From: an uncultured Clostridia bacterium | Lineage (GTDB): Bacteria > Bacillota > Clostridia > Christensenellales > UBA1242 | Assembly (NCBI GenBank): GCA_944381225.1 | Contig: CALWKJ010000066.1 | Coordinates: 1-5,127 of the forward strand | Direction: 5' to 3' | DNA: 5,127 nucleotides | In this document: in pieces, positions 1-4,699 of the stretch | Layout of the letters: each line of letters starts with the position of its first letter | Position numbering within the stretch: position 1 is the stretch's first letter | Notes under the pieces: generated by a model | What the model was told of the DNA's origin: nothing | Database searches by the model: none | Seen by the model: the letters and a program-made list of their open reading frames with translations, nothing else | Translations under genes and position numbers: made by a program

Positions 1-137
1 ATCCAGCCGAAGAAATATATACCCGTCCAAATGATAATGATGATAACAATAATAATAGCAATAATGAAACGACAATTTATAAGAAAGAAATTGAGATTTC
101 AGACGCAGACAATAAAAAATTGCCGTCCAAAGTTTAA
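1..137 (+). CDS. C-terminal end of an unidentified protein (5' truncated by window edge)
   Basis: An open frame whose first full codon is at base 3 runs to a TAA at 135-137 and gives about 44 residues. The first half is a low-complexity linker dominated by Asn and Asp (codons 30-65, mostly AAT/GAT). It is followed by a charged tail containing YKKEIEISDADNKKLPSKV. There is no signal peptide or recognisable domain in the part that is visible. Asn-rich tails like this are common as disordered ends in AT-rich genomes, so no function can be assigned. The other two forward frames are interrupted early (TGA at 32-34 in frame 2), which supports this frame. It is on the same strand as the hydrolase at 379, but a 240-base gap with its own promoter separates them. 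Confidence 0.55.
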   Translation, partial: PAEEIYTRPNDNDDNNNNSNNETTIYKKEIEISDADNKKLPSKV

Positions 138-273
138 ACGACAATCTTTTGGCGGGATGGTGGTGTTTGCATTCTAACTTTATTTTCAAAGATTTATTGG
201 TGCAAATAAATAATTTACCTATATTGTTTTTATTTTTAGTATTTAATGTATAATCCAAACTTATTAAAGTAAT

Positions 274-312
274 TATTAAACAGAAATGCGAAAAAAGTTT
301 AACTGTTTAATA
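274..312. repeat. 10-bp perfect inverted repeat upstream of the hydrolase promoter
   Basis: The left arm TATTAAACAG (274-283) is the exact reverse complement of the right arm CTGTTTAATA (303-312), with a 19-base spacer. It ends four bases before the proposed -35 box at 316-321. It could be an operator for an unknown regulator or the terminator stem of the upstream gene. It is not followed by a clean T-run, which argues against a terminator. The spacer contains GAAATGCGAAA (283-293), which also occurs, reverse-complemented, at 4322-4332 in the phage switch. Confidence 0.4.
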
Positions 313-315
313 TGC

Positions 316-345
316 TTGCTAATAATATCATTTTTTTGATATAAT
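316..345 (+). promoter_or_regulatory. Extended -10 promoter for the ADP-ribosylglycohydrolase gene
   Basis: A perfect TATAAT at 340-345 is preceded by TGA, giving the extended -10 form TGnTATAAT. A partial -35, TTGCTA, lies at 316-321 with an 18-base spacer. Transcription would start near 352 and leave a leader of about 27 bases that carries GGAG at 370-373. The gene therefore probably has its own promoter rather than being read only from the upstream partial gene. This rests on motif match only. Confidence 0.6.
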
Positions 346-378
346 TTTAATGTAAACACTTTATTAATTGGAGATTTT

Positions 379-1158
379 ATGCACGGATTTTATGTTGGAG
401 ATATAATTGGTAATTCTTATACACATGAAAATGAAAAGTTTAACAAAAAAACTAAAAATTTTGAACTTTTTACTGATAGGTCCAAATTTTCTGATGACAC
501 AATTTTATCTTTTGCAACTATTGAATGGTTACTAAAAACAAATCATACAAGCGAAGAAATGTTATCAATAATAAAAAACTATTATAAAGAGTTCCCTGAT
601 AAAAATCCAACAATCTACGGACCGGCATTTGCAAAATGGGCAGAAGAAGGTTGCTTGTTTTTTAGACAAAGTTATGGTAACGGCGGTGCTATGAGATGCA
701 GTCCTATAGGCTGGTATGCAAAAACTCTTACTGAAATTGATGATTTGATTTTTAAGGGTATTTCGCCAACACATAATACAGACAGTGGAAGATTAGGAGC
801 AAAAATAGTTTGCTATACAATATTTTATTTGAAAAACAATTACGCTTTAAATGATGTAAAAAAAATAATTAGCGAACTATTTAATTTGGATTTAAATGAA
901 AACATAAACGATTATAAAAATAAATATACATATACATCTGATGCCATTGAAACAGTAAGGCCTGCTCTAATTTCTTTATTTAATTCAAATAGTTTTGAAG
1001 ATGCAATTAGAAATTCAGTATCTTTTGGTGGAGATACTGATACCATAACAACAATTTGTTCTGCAATTAGTGAAGCTTATTATAAAGATATACCTTATGA
1101 TATAAAACAAAAAGCAAAAGAATATTTACCAAATAAATTTGTAAAGTTACTTGAATAA
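379..1158 (+). CDS. ADP-ribosylglycohydrolase family protein (DraG/ARH fold)
   Basis: Predicted cytoplasmic metal-dependent hydrolase that removes ADP-ribose from proteins or small molecules. Family members include DraG, which reactivates dinitrogenase reductase, and the ARH1/ARH3 hydrolases. All family landmarks are visible in order: GDIIGN near the N-terminus (residues 7-12), the Mg-binding SDDT (38-41), GNGGAMR (100-106), THNTDSG (131-137), and the C-terminal metal motif GGDTDT (217-222). A helix with SEAYY (231-235) follows the last motif. The length of 259 residues is normal for short bacterial members and nothing looks truncated. The ATG start is set by GGAG five bases upstream and by the position of the GDIIG motif. 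No ADP-ribosyltransferase or nitrogenase gene is visible in the window, so the substrate is unknown. The gene is monocistronic, with its own promoter and a terminator at 1251-1283. Family assignment is firm; substrate is not. Confidence 0.93.
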   Translation: MHGFYVGDIIGNSYTHENEKFNKKTKNFELFTDRSKFSDDTILSFATIEWLLKTNHTSEEMLSIIKNYYKEFPDKNPTIYGPAFAKWAEEGCLFFRQSYGNGGAMRCSPIGWYAKTLTEIDDLIFKGISPTHNTDSGRLGAKIVCYTIFYLKNNYALNDVKKIISELFNLDLNENINDYKNKYTYTSDAIETVRPALISLFNSNSFEDAIRNSVSFGGDTDTITTICSAISEAYYKDIPYDIKQKAKEYLPNKFVKLLE

Positions 1159-1250
1159 TTTAATACATATTTAAAAAATAATGCTGATGCACAATTTTAA
1201 AACACAAAATAAAGTTAGAAAAGAGATAAAAATATATATTTGTTATAATC

Positions 1251-1283
1251 AAAAAAACGAACTTTCTAGATAGTTCGTTTTTT
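1251..1283. terminator. Bidirectional rho-independent terminator between convergent genes
   Basis: The stem ACGAACT (1257-1263) pairs with AGTTCGT (1272-1278) across an 8-base loop. An A-run (1251-1256) and a T-run (1279-1283) extend the pairing outward. Read on either strand, the hairpin is followed by a U-rich tract. It can therefore end both the rightward hydrolase transcript and the leftward transcript of the 1314-1895 gene, as expected between tail-to-tail genes. Confidence 0.85.
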
Positions 1284-1313
1284 ATTTGACAGATAATATT
1301 ATTAAAAATTAAA

Positions 1314-1895
1314 TTATAAGCTATTTTCGTAAAAATTACTTTCTGTGTGTAGAGCTTGAGAATATTGATTGTTTATTTGATTTATTTTATCTTGTGATAA
1401 TGGAATTTGCGCATTCAAAATACTTATATCTTTTAATCCTTGCCTGATAAATTCCTGCCAACAATCAGCATTGTAAAATCTTTTTGGCTCAATATTACAA
1501 ATATAATCATTTAAACCTAAAGAATATCCAAATTCATGTTCATGAACTAATGGTGAAACTATTTTTGTAAACTCTTTGGCATTTGCATAACCTTTATTAA
1601 CAAAAAAATAATTTATCATATCTAAAACATTTTGCTTGTCAGTGTGTGGTTTATATGTATCTAATGATCCGCCTGGGTAACAAGTATGTGTTCCACCTGT
1701 ATAATCATTAAGATGATGTTGTTCAATCATTTTATAGCATCTTTTCTGAATTTTTTTAATTTCCTTAATTGCTTTTTCTTTGTCTTTTTTGTTTTCTGTA
1801 AGTATAGAAAAATTAAATAAGTTGTTAAGTTGTAATGATACTTTAAACATGATTGATGTTAATTTATTAAGTTTATCTTCATATCGCATTCCCAT
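1314..1895 (-). CDS. Hypothetical protein, His-rich, 193 residues
   Basis: I do not recognise this protein. Residues 1-60 look alpha-helical, with a Lys/Glu-rich stretch at about 34-52. The centre carries clustered His and Gly: HH (60-61), GGTHTCYPGG (67-76), KPH (82-84) and LVHEHEFG (117-123). Such clusters suggest a metal or phosphate site, but this is inference only. There is no signal peptide or membrane segment, so it is probably cytoplasmic. The start is the first ATG of MGMRYED, with AGGAG at 1904-1908 eight bases upstream. The second ATG, two codons later, is a less well spaced option. Coding potential is supported by the consensus promoter, the good ribosome binding site, the downstream terminator and a full-length uninterrupted frame. 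It converges on the hydrolase gene, so the two are not co-transcribed and a shared function is not implied. Confidence 0.85.
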   Translation of the reverse strand: MGMRYEDKLNKLTSIMFKVSLQLNNLFNFSILTENKKDKEKAIKEIKKIQKRCYKMIEQHHLNDYTGGTHTCYPGGSLDTYKPHTDKQNVLDMINYFFVNKGYANAKEFTKIVSPLVHEHEFGYSLGLNDYICNIEPKRFYNADCWQEFIRQGLKDISILNAQIPLSQDKINQINNQYSQALHTESNFYENSL

Positions 1896-1913
1896 TATTT
1901 TTTCTCCTACTTT

Positions 1914-1942
1914 ATAATAGCATCTAAATGTTAATTTGTCAA
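1914..1942 (-). promoter_or_regulatory. Near-consensus promoter of the 1314-1895 gene
   Basis: On the minus strand TTGACA (1937-1942) is followed after exactly 17 bases by TATTAT (1914-1919). The predicted transcription start is near 1907, inside the AGGAG ribosome binding site at 1904-1908. The leader would thus be only about 12 bases. A downstream alternative -10 (TATAAA at 1911-1916) has a poor 20-base spacing. Confidence 0.7.
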
Positions 1943-2082
1943 GTTGGATATTTTTTAATGTTGAAAGACTTTTATCAAAATGTATGGGATTACCACAAAA
2001 TCCAAATCTAAATATTTAGTATACTTATCATCTTATTTTAATAATTTGAGTTTGCACAACAAATCCCGCAACTCCTTTATAA
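1943..2082. other. Gene-free gap, probable left junction of the integrated element
   Basis: No supported gene lies here. The gap separates the promoter of the leftward host-like gene from the terminator of the serine recombinase. Large serine recombinase genes usually sit right beside one attachment site, and this recombinase reads outward towards the gap, so the element's left junction is expected within it or within the recombinase 3' end. An imperfect inverted repeat, GAGTTTGC (2047-2054) with GCAACTC (2068-2074 by my count), could be part of such a site. The exact crossover cannot be placed without the other end of the element or an empty site. Confidence 0.3.
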
Positions 2083-2117
2083 CAAAAATAAAAGAACCGC
2101 AATTTAGAATACGGTTC
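2083..2117 (-). terminator. Rho-independent terminator overlapping the recombinase stop codon
   Basis: On the minus strand GAACCGTA (2110-2117) pairs with TGCGGTTC (2094-2101), including one T-G wobble. The 8-base loop holds the recombinase TAA (2104-2106). The stem is followed by the T-rich tract TTTTATTTTT (2084-2093). This ends the leftward repressor-membrane protein-recombinase operon. The last recombinase codons form one arm of the stem. Confidence 0.8.
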
Positions 2118-3633
2118 CTCTTGGCGGAGAGAGTTGTGGTAAATTTGAACACAATTCCTCCAGATTTTCTATAGACTCGTCTATATTATTATCACTATTA
2201 TTTAATATAATAATAATCCTATCGTCGTAAAGAATAACTTTATTAACTAACCTATCAATTATAATAGTTTTTGTTGCCTCGTCGCTCAATTCGGATTTTA
2301 CAAAGCTCTTAAAGAAGAATAAAACTTGTTCTCTTGAGAGCTTTTCTTCTTTATTTGTTTCCTCAACTGTTATTTGTTTATTAAGCTCTTCTTTTCTCTT
2401 TTCTAGTTTTACTAACTCTGTTTTAGTTGATTCTGTAAAAATTCCGTTTTTTATAGCTTCTAACATATTGGCTATATGTTTTTCTGTGGTAGACAAATCT
2501 TGTCTTAAGATATTAAGTTCTGCACTTTCTGTTAGCGAAGAGTTATAAACTTCTACAACATTTTCTATAGTATCTAAAATCTTATCTTCTGCAAGAATAT
2601 TATTTAATACCAAGCTTACAACCAAGTCTTCCAGAGCGTCTTTGCGAACAGACAGCTTATTGCACTTATCTTTATTTTTTTTCTTTGTAAAACATTTATA
2701 GTAGTGATAAATCGTTCCTTGTTTGCTTGTTCCAGATTCTCCAGTCATAAGACCTTTGCAATATCCGCAATATAATTTGCCACTCAATCTATAATTTTCA
2801 TAAGCTTTCATACGAGCTGGAGAGCGTTTGTTTATATCAATTCTATTCGAAACAGCCACAAAAGTCTCGGCGTCAATTATTCTGGGATAATAATTTTCTT
2901 TTGTGTATTGACCGTAATTCAATAGTCCAGTGTATTTGGCGTTTTTTAACATATTCATAATAGAGTTAGGACAAAATGGACGACCTTGCCTATTTCTTAT
3001 TTGATTTTCGTTAAGATGTGCTGCAACTTCTTTAGCTGTAGAGCCAGTAGCATACATATCGAATATTTTTCTTACAACTACAGCTTCGTCTTCGTTTATT
3101 TCAATTCGCTTGCCGGTTTGACCTTCTACGGCGACTGCTTTATATCCATACAACATATATCCACCTAAAAAAGTTCCTTTTTCTAAAGATTCAAATTGAC
3201 CTCTTCTAACTTTTTGAGATAATTCACGAGAATAGTATTTTGCTAAAGCAACTAAAATCCCTTCAGTTAAAATTCCGTTTATGTTTTCTGTTCCGTCTGG
3301 ATTAACAGAAGTCTCTTGTGTTGCTGACAATAATTTAATACCATTTAATCGAAGTATTTTTTTATCTGCACCATAATCTTCGTCGTCTCTGGCAAATCTG
3401 TCTACAGAATAAACTAAAACATAGTCAAATTGTTTATTAAAACTGTCTTGCAACATCTTTTGAAATTGTGGACGATTGTCTGTTGTTGCTGTTTTTGCTC
3501 TGTCTATGTATTCTTTTATAATACAAAGCTTATGTTTTGCTGCGTATTGATAACAGATTCTTAATTGACCTTCAATAGACTGTTCTGTTTGACCGTGCGA
3601 ACTAAATCTTGCATATATTACGGCTTTTTTCAT
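2104..3633 (-). CDS. Large serine recombinase (site-specific integrase of the mobile element)
   Basis: Catalyses integration and excision of the element by double-strand cleavage through a serine-DNA bond. The resolvase/invertase domain spans about residues 1-145. YARFSS gives catalytic Arg9 and Ser11, and SVDRFARD supplies Asp78, Arg79 and Arg82, matching the resolvase active site. A recombinase domain follows (about 155-275, with LYGYK and AKYTGLLNYG). Next is a zinc ribbon with Cys289, Cys292, Cys314 and Cys324, then a Lys/Glu-rich coiled coil (about 370-430) of the kind that controls synapsis direction. At 509 residues it is full length for the family. The ATG has AGGAG five bases upstream. 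It overlaps the preceding membrane protein stop as ATGA, indicating translational coupling. No separate excision factor is recognisable in the window. The C-terminal end (PPRGTVF) is encoded within the terminator stem and may derive from sequence at the attachment junction; that part is speculative. Confidence 0.95.
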   Translation of the reverse strand: MKKAVIYARFSSHGQTEQSIEGQLRICYQYAAKHKLCIIKEYIDRAKTATTDNRPQFQKMLQDSFNKQFDYVLVYSVDRFARDDEDYGADKKILRLNGIKLLSATQETSVNPDGTENINGILTEGILVALAKYYSRELSQKVRRGQFESLEKGTFLGGYMLYGYKAVAVEGQTGKRIEINEDEAVVVRKIFDMYATGSTAKEVAAHLNENQIRNRQGRPFCPNSIMNMLKNAKYTGLLNYGQYTKENYYPRIIDAETFVAVSNRIDINKRSPARMKAYENYRLSGKLYCGYCKGLMTGESGTSKQGTIYHYYKCFTKKKNKDKCNKLSVRKDALEDLVVSLVLNNILAEDKILDTIENVVEVYNSSLTESAELNILRQDLSTTEKHIANMLEAIKNGIFTESTKTELVKLEKRKEELNKQITVEETNKEEKLSREQVLFFFKSFVKSELSDEATKTIIIDRLVNKVILYDDRIIIILNNSDNNIDESIENLEELCSNLPQLSPPRGTVF

Positions 3634-3893
3634 TTATTCTCCTTATCTTTCTTTTTATGATTCCTTTTTGTTAGTGGTCGTTTATCATAAAAAACTATAC
3701 CGTCGTAAACAAAACAAAATCCAGCTAATATAAAGAAGATTAGATAAGCTCCCGATAAAATACCAGCACAAACACAAATAACGCCAATAGAGAGCGAAAT
3801 AACAAGTTGCAAGATATTCTCATAACGGTAGGCAAAGGCAAACATAAGAATCATAAATACTATAAATATAATAACAGCTATAAAATGTGGCAT
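3630..3893 (-). CDS. Small three-helix membrane protein between repressor and integrase
   Basis: From the ATG at 3893 this is 87 residues. It has three hydrophobic segments at about 4-22, 26-46 and 49-67, and a strongly basic tail (71-87, rich in Lys/Arg) that is probably cytoplasmic. There is no enzymatic motif. I preferred the ATG because AAGGA (3905-3909) lies 11 bases upstream. A GTG at 3902, which would add three residues, is only two bases from that site. The ATG starts one base after the repressor TAA, and the stop overlaps the recombinase start as ATGA, so the three genes form a coupled operon. Lysogeny operons often carry small membrane proteins that block superinfecting phages, so an immunity or exclusion role is a plausible inference, but I do not recognise the family. 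Confidence 0.8.
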   Translation of the reverse strand: MPHFIAVIIFIVFMILMFAFAYRYENILQLVISLSIGVICVCAGILSGAYLIFFILAGFCFVYDGIVFYDKRPLTKRNHKKKDKENK

Positions 3894-3894
3894 A

Positions 3895-4281
3895 TTATAC
3901 ACCGTCCTTTTTATTTAATAATTTTGTTGCGTAAGACAATACATCGCTTTGCTGCTCTTCTGTCAGAGTAGAGCATACTGCTATTATGGCGTTCTGGATA
4001 GGAGTTAAAGCTTTAGCGTTAGTTATATGGTTATTGTGATTATTGTCGCCAATTATTCCAGTGTTTGTTCCAAAGTTGGCACAATCAAAACCCAAAATAA
4101 ATGCTGGAGAAGTTTCAAGTGCTTTAGCAAGAGTAGCAATTTTATCTCTTCTTAAGTTTGCTATAAGTCCACTTTCCCACCTTTGAACAGTGGCTTTAGT
4201 TACTCCAACTTTAGCAGCAACTTCTTCTAATGTTAGCCCTAATTCAATTCTTCTATTTTTGATATATTCGTTATATTTCAT
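3895..4281 (-). CDS. XRE/CI-type repressor of the element (no peptidase domain)
   Basis: A 128-residue DNA-binding protein. Its N-terminal helix-turn-helix domain covers about residues 6-62, with LTLEEVAAKVGVTKATVQRW showing the two core helices; the recognition helix is around 28-38. A Gly/Asn/His-rich linker (about 70-89) joins it to a short C-terminal helical region (92-123, with LTEEQQSDVLSYATKLL) that probably dimerises. It lacks the S24/LexA-like serine peptidase of lambda CI, so RecA-triggered self-cleavage is not expected and induction must use another route. The start is fixed by AAGGAGTG about eight bases before the ATG. It heads the leftward operon with the membrane protein and integrase, is divergent from the Cro-like gene, and is flanked by GTTTCG-type operators that overlap its own promoter, implying autoregulation. 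Confidence 0.92.
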   Translation of the reverse strand: MKYNEYIKNRRIELGLTLEEVAAKVGVTKATVQRWESGLIANLRRDKIATLAKALETSPAFILGFDCANFGTNTGIIGDNNHNNHITNAKALTPIQNAIIAVCSTLTEEQQSDVLSYATKLLNKKDGV

Positions 4282-4307
4282 AGGTTTAACACTCCTTTTA
4301 CGCTATA

Positions 4308-4336
4308 ATAATAGCATAAAGTTTCGCATTTCGCAA
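4308..4336 (-). promoter_or_regulatory. Leftward promoter of the repressor-integrase operon
   Basis: On the minus strand TTGCGA (4331-4336) and TATTAT (4308-4313) are separated by 17 bases. The predicted start is near 4301, about 20 bases before the repressor ATG. The -35 box lies inside the operator-like palindrome at 4321-4337, so binding there should block or modulate this promoter. Confidence 0.65.
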
Positions 4337-4337
4337 C
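4321..4337. promoter_or_regulatory. Variant operator over the repressor promoter -35
   Basis: GTTTCGCATTTCGCAAC is an imperfect 17-bp palindrome: six of eight positions pair around base 4329. It shares the GTTTCG half-site with the three other sites. It also contains TTTCGCA twice in tandem. It overlaps the -35 of the leftward promoter, as expected for a phage switch operator. Confidence 0.55.
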
Positions 4338-4361
4338 AATTTTTAGAAAAAATTAAAAAAA

Positions 4362-4372
4362 GTTTCGTAAAA
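4362..4372 (+). promoter_or_regulatory. Operator half-site next to the rightward -35
   Basis: GTTTCGTAAAA repeats the first 11 bases of the two full palindromic sites but lacks the GAAAC arm; TGCTTGAC follows instead. It ends three bases before the TTGACA of the rightward promoter. This is a suitable place for a protein that represses or contacts RNA polymerase. Confidence 0.5.
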
Positions 4373-4375
4373 TGC

Positions 4376-4404
4376 TTGACAATGTTTTTTCCCTTTGATA
4401 TTAT
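4376..4404 (+). promoter_or_regulatory. Rightward early promoter driving the Cro-like operon
   Basis: Perfect TTGACA (4376-4381), a 17-base spacer and TATTAT (4399-4404) with an extended TGA just before the -10. It looks strong and is probably on unless repressed. The predicted start is near 4411, so the full operator at 4416-4431 lies at about +5 to +20, where a bound repressor would block initiation or escape. Confidence 0.8.
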
Positions 4405-4415
4405 TAAGGCGTAAA

Positions 4416-4431
4416 GTTTCGTAAAAGAAAC
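4416..4431. promoter_or_regulatory. Full palindromic operator after the early promoter
   Basis: GTTTCGTAAAAGAAAC has perfect 5-bp arms (GTTTC/GAAAC) around a 6-base centre. The same 16 bases recur exactly at 4670-4685. Flanking GTAAA (4411-4415) and TTTTAC (4433-4438) extend the symmetry with one extra base on the right. It is probably the main binding site of the repressor, the Cro-like protein, or both. Confidence 0.75.
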
Positions 4432-4451
4432 ATTTTACAACTTAATACAAA

Positions 4452-4459
4452 AGGAGGTG
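4452..4459 (+). promoter_or_regulatory. Strong ribosome binding site that decides the Cro-like start
   Basis: AGGAGGTG is a near-complete anti-16S match and ends nine bases before the ATG at 4469. A GTG at 4457 that would give a four-residue longer protein lies inside this site and is rejected as a start. Confidence 0.8.
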
Positions 4460-4468
4460 TTGGTAACA

Positions 4469-4678
4469 ATGTTTGATAAAAATCTTCTAAAATCAGAACT
4501 TGTATTAAACGGCTTAACTCTTGAGAAGCTTGGCAAAATGCTTAATTTGTCTACTCCAACTATGAGTAAAAAGCTAAACGGCGTTAGTGAGTTTACGCTA
4601 TCAGAAATACAAGCTCTTTCAAAAATTCTAGGAGAAGAAAAAGTTGTTGCTATTTTTTTTGCAACAAAAGTTTCGTAA
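4469..4678 (+). CDS. Cro-like small helix-turn-helix regulator (DUF739-type)
   Basis: A 69-residue DNA-binding protein with a single compact domain: helices around LTLEKLGKMLN (16-26) and the recognition region STPTMSKKLNG (28-38). EFTLSEIQALSKILGEEKVVAIFF (41-64) follows. The pattern of a SKKLNG turn, an EI.A..KILG helix and a C-terminal IFF matches the DUF739/Cro-like proteins found opposite the repressor in Firmicutes phages; that family call is from memory of the pattern. It is the first gene of the rightward operon, under the 4376-4404 promoter, and is divergent from the repressor. It probably represses the leftward operon and tunes its own. Its last codons (GTT TCG TAA) form the left half of a second full operator, so the coding sequence and a binding site share bases. 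Confidence 0.88.
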   Translation: MFDKNLLKSELVLNGLTLEKLGKMLNLSTPTMSKKLNGVSEFTLSEIQALSKILGEEKVVAIFFATKVS

Positions 4679-4685
4679 AAGAAAC
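4670..4685. promoter_or_regulatory. Second full operator, overlapping the Cro-like stop codon
   Basis: An exact 16-base copy of GTTTCGTAAAAGAAAC found at 4416-4431. It contains the stop codon of the Cro-like gene (4676-4678) and ends five bases before the GGAGG of the next gene. I see no promoter immediately around it, so it may act as a roadblock or a looping partner for the upstream sites. Confidence 0.65.
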
Positions 4686-4699
4686 AAAACGGAGGAAAT

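Noticed and set aside
138..209. Continuation of the first frame past its stop (TTIFWRDGG and onward)
   Set aside because: It is only about 23 codons before the next stop, with no reason to assume readthrough or recoding of TAA.
1241..1250. TATAAT-like -10 sequence before the bidirectional terminator
   Set aside because: There is no matching -35 at a suitable distance, and it would transcribe straight into a terminator with no gene behind it.
1325..1334. TTTCGTAAAA resembling the operator core
   Set aside because: It lies within the last codons of the 1314-1895 gene, lacks both the leading G and the GAAAC arm, and is far from any promoter.
1980..2174. 64-codon plus-strand frame across the gap and the recombinase 3' end
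   Set aside because: It has no ribosome binding site or promoter, overlaps the recombinase coding end and terminator on the opposite strand, and its composition is not protein-like.
4190..4414. 74-codon plus-strand frame through the repressor start and switch region
   Set aside because: It runs through the divergent promoters and operators, and lacks a ribosome binding site.
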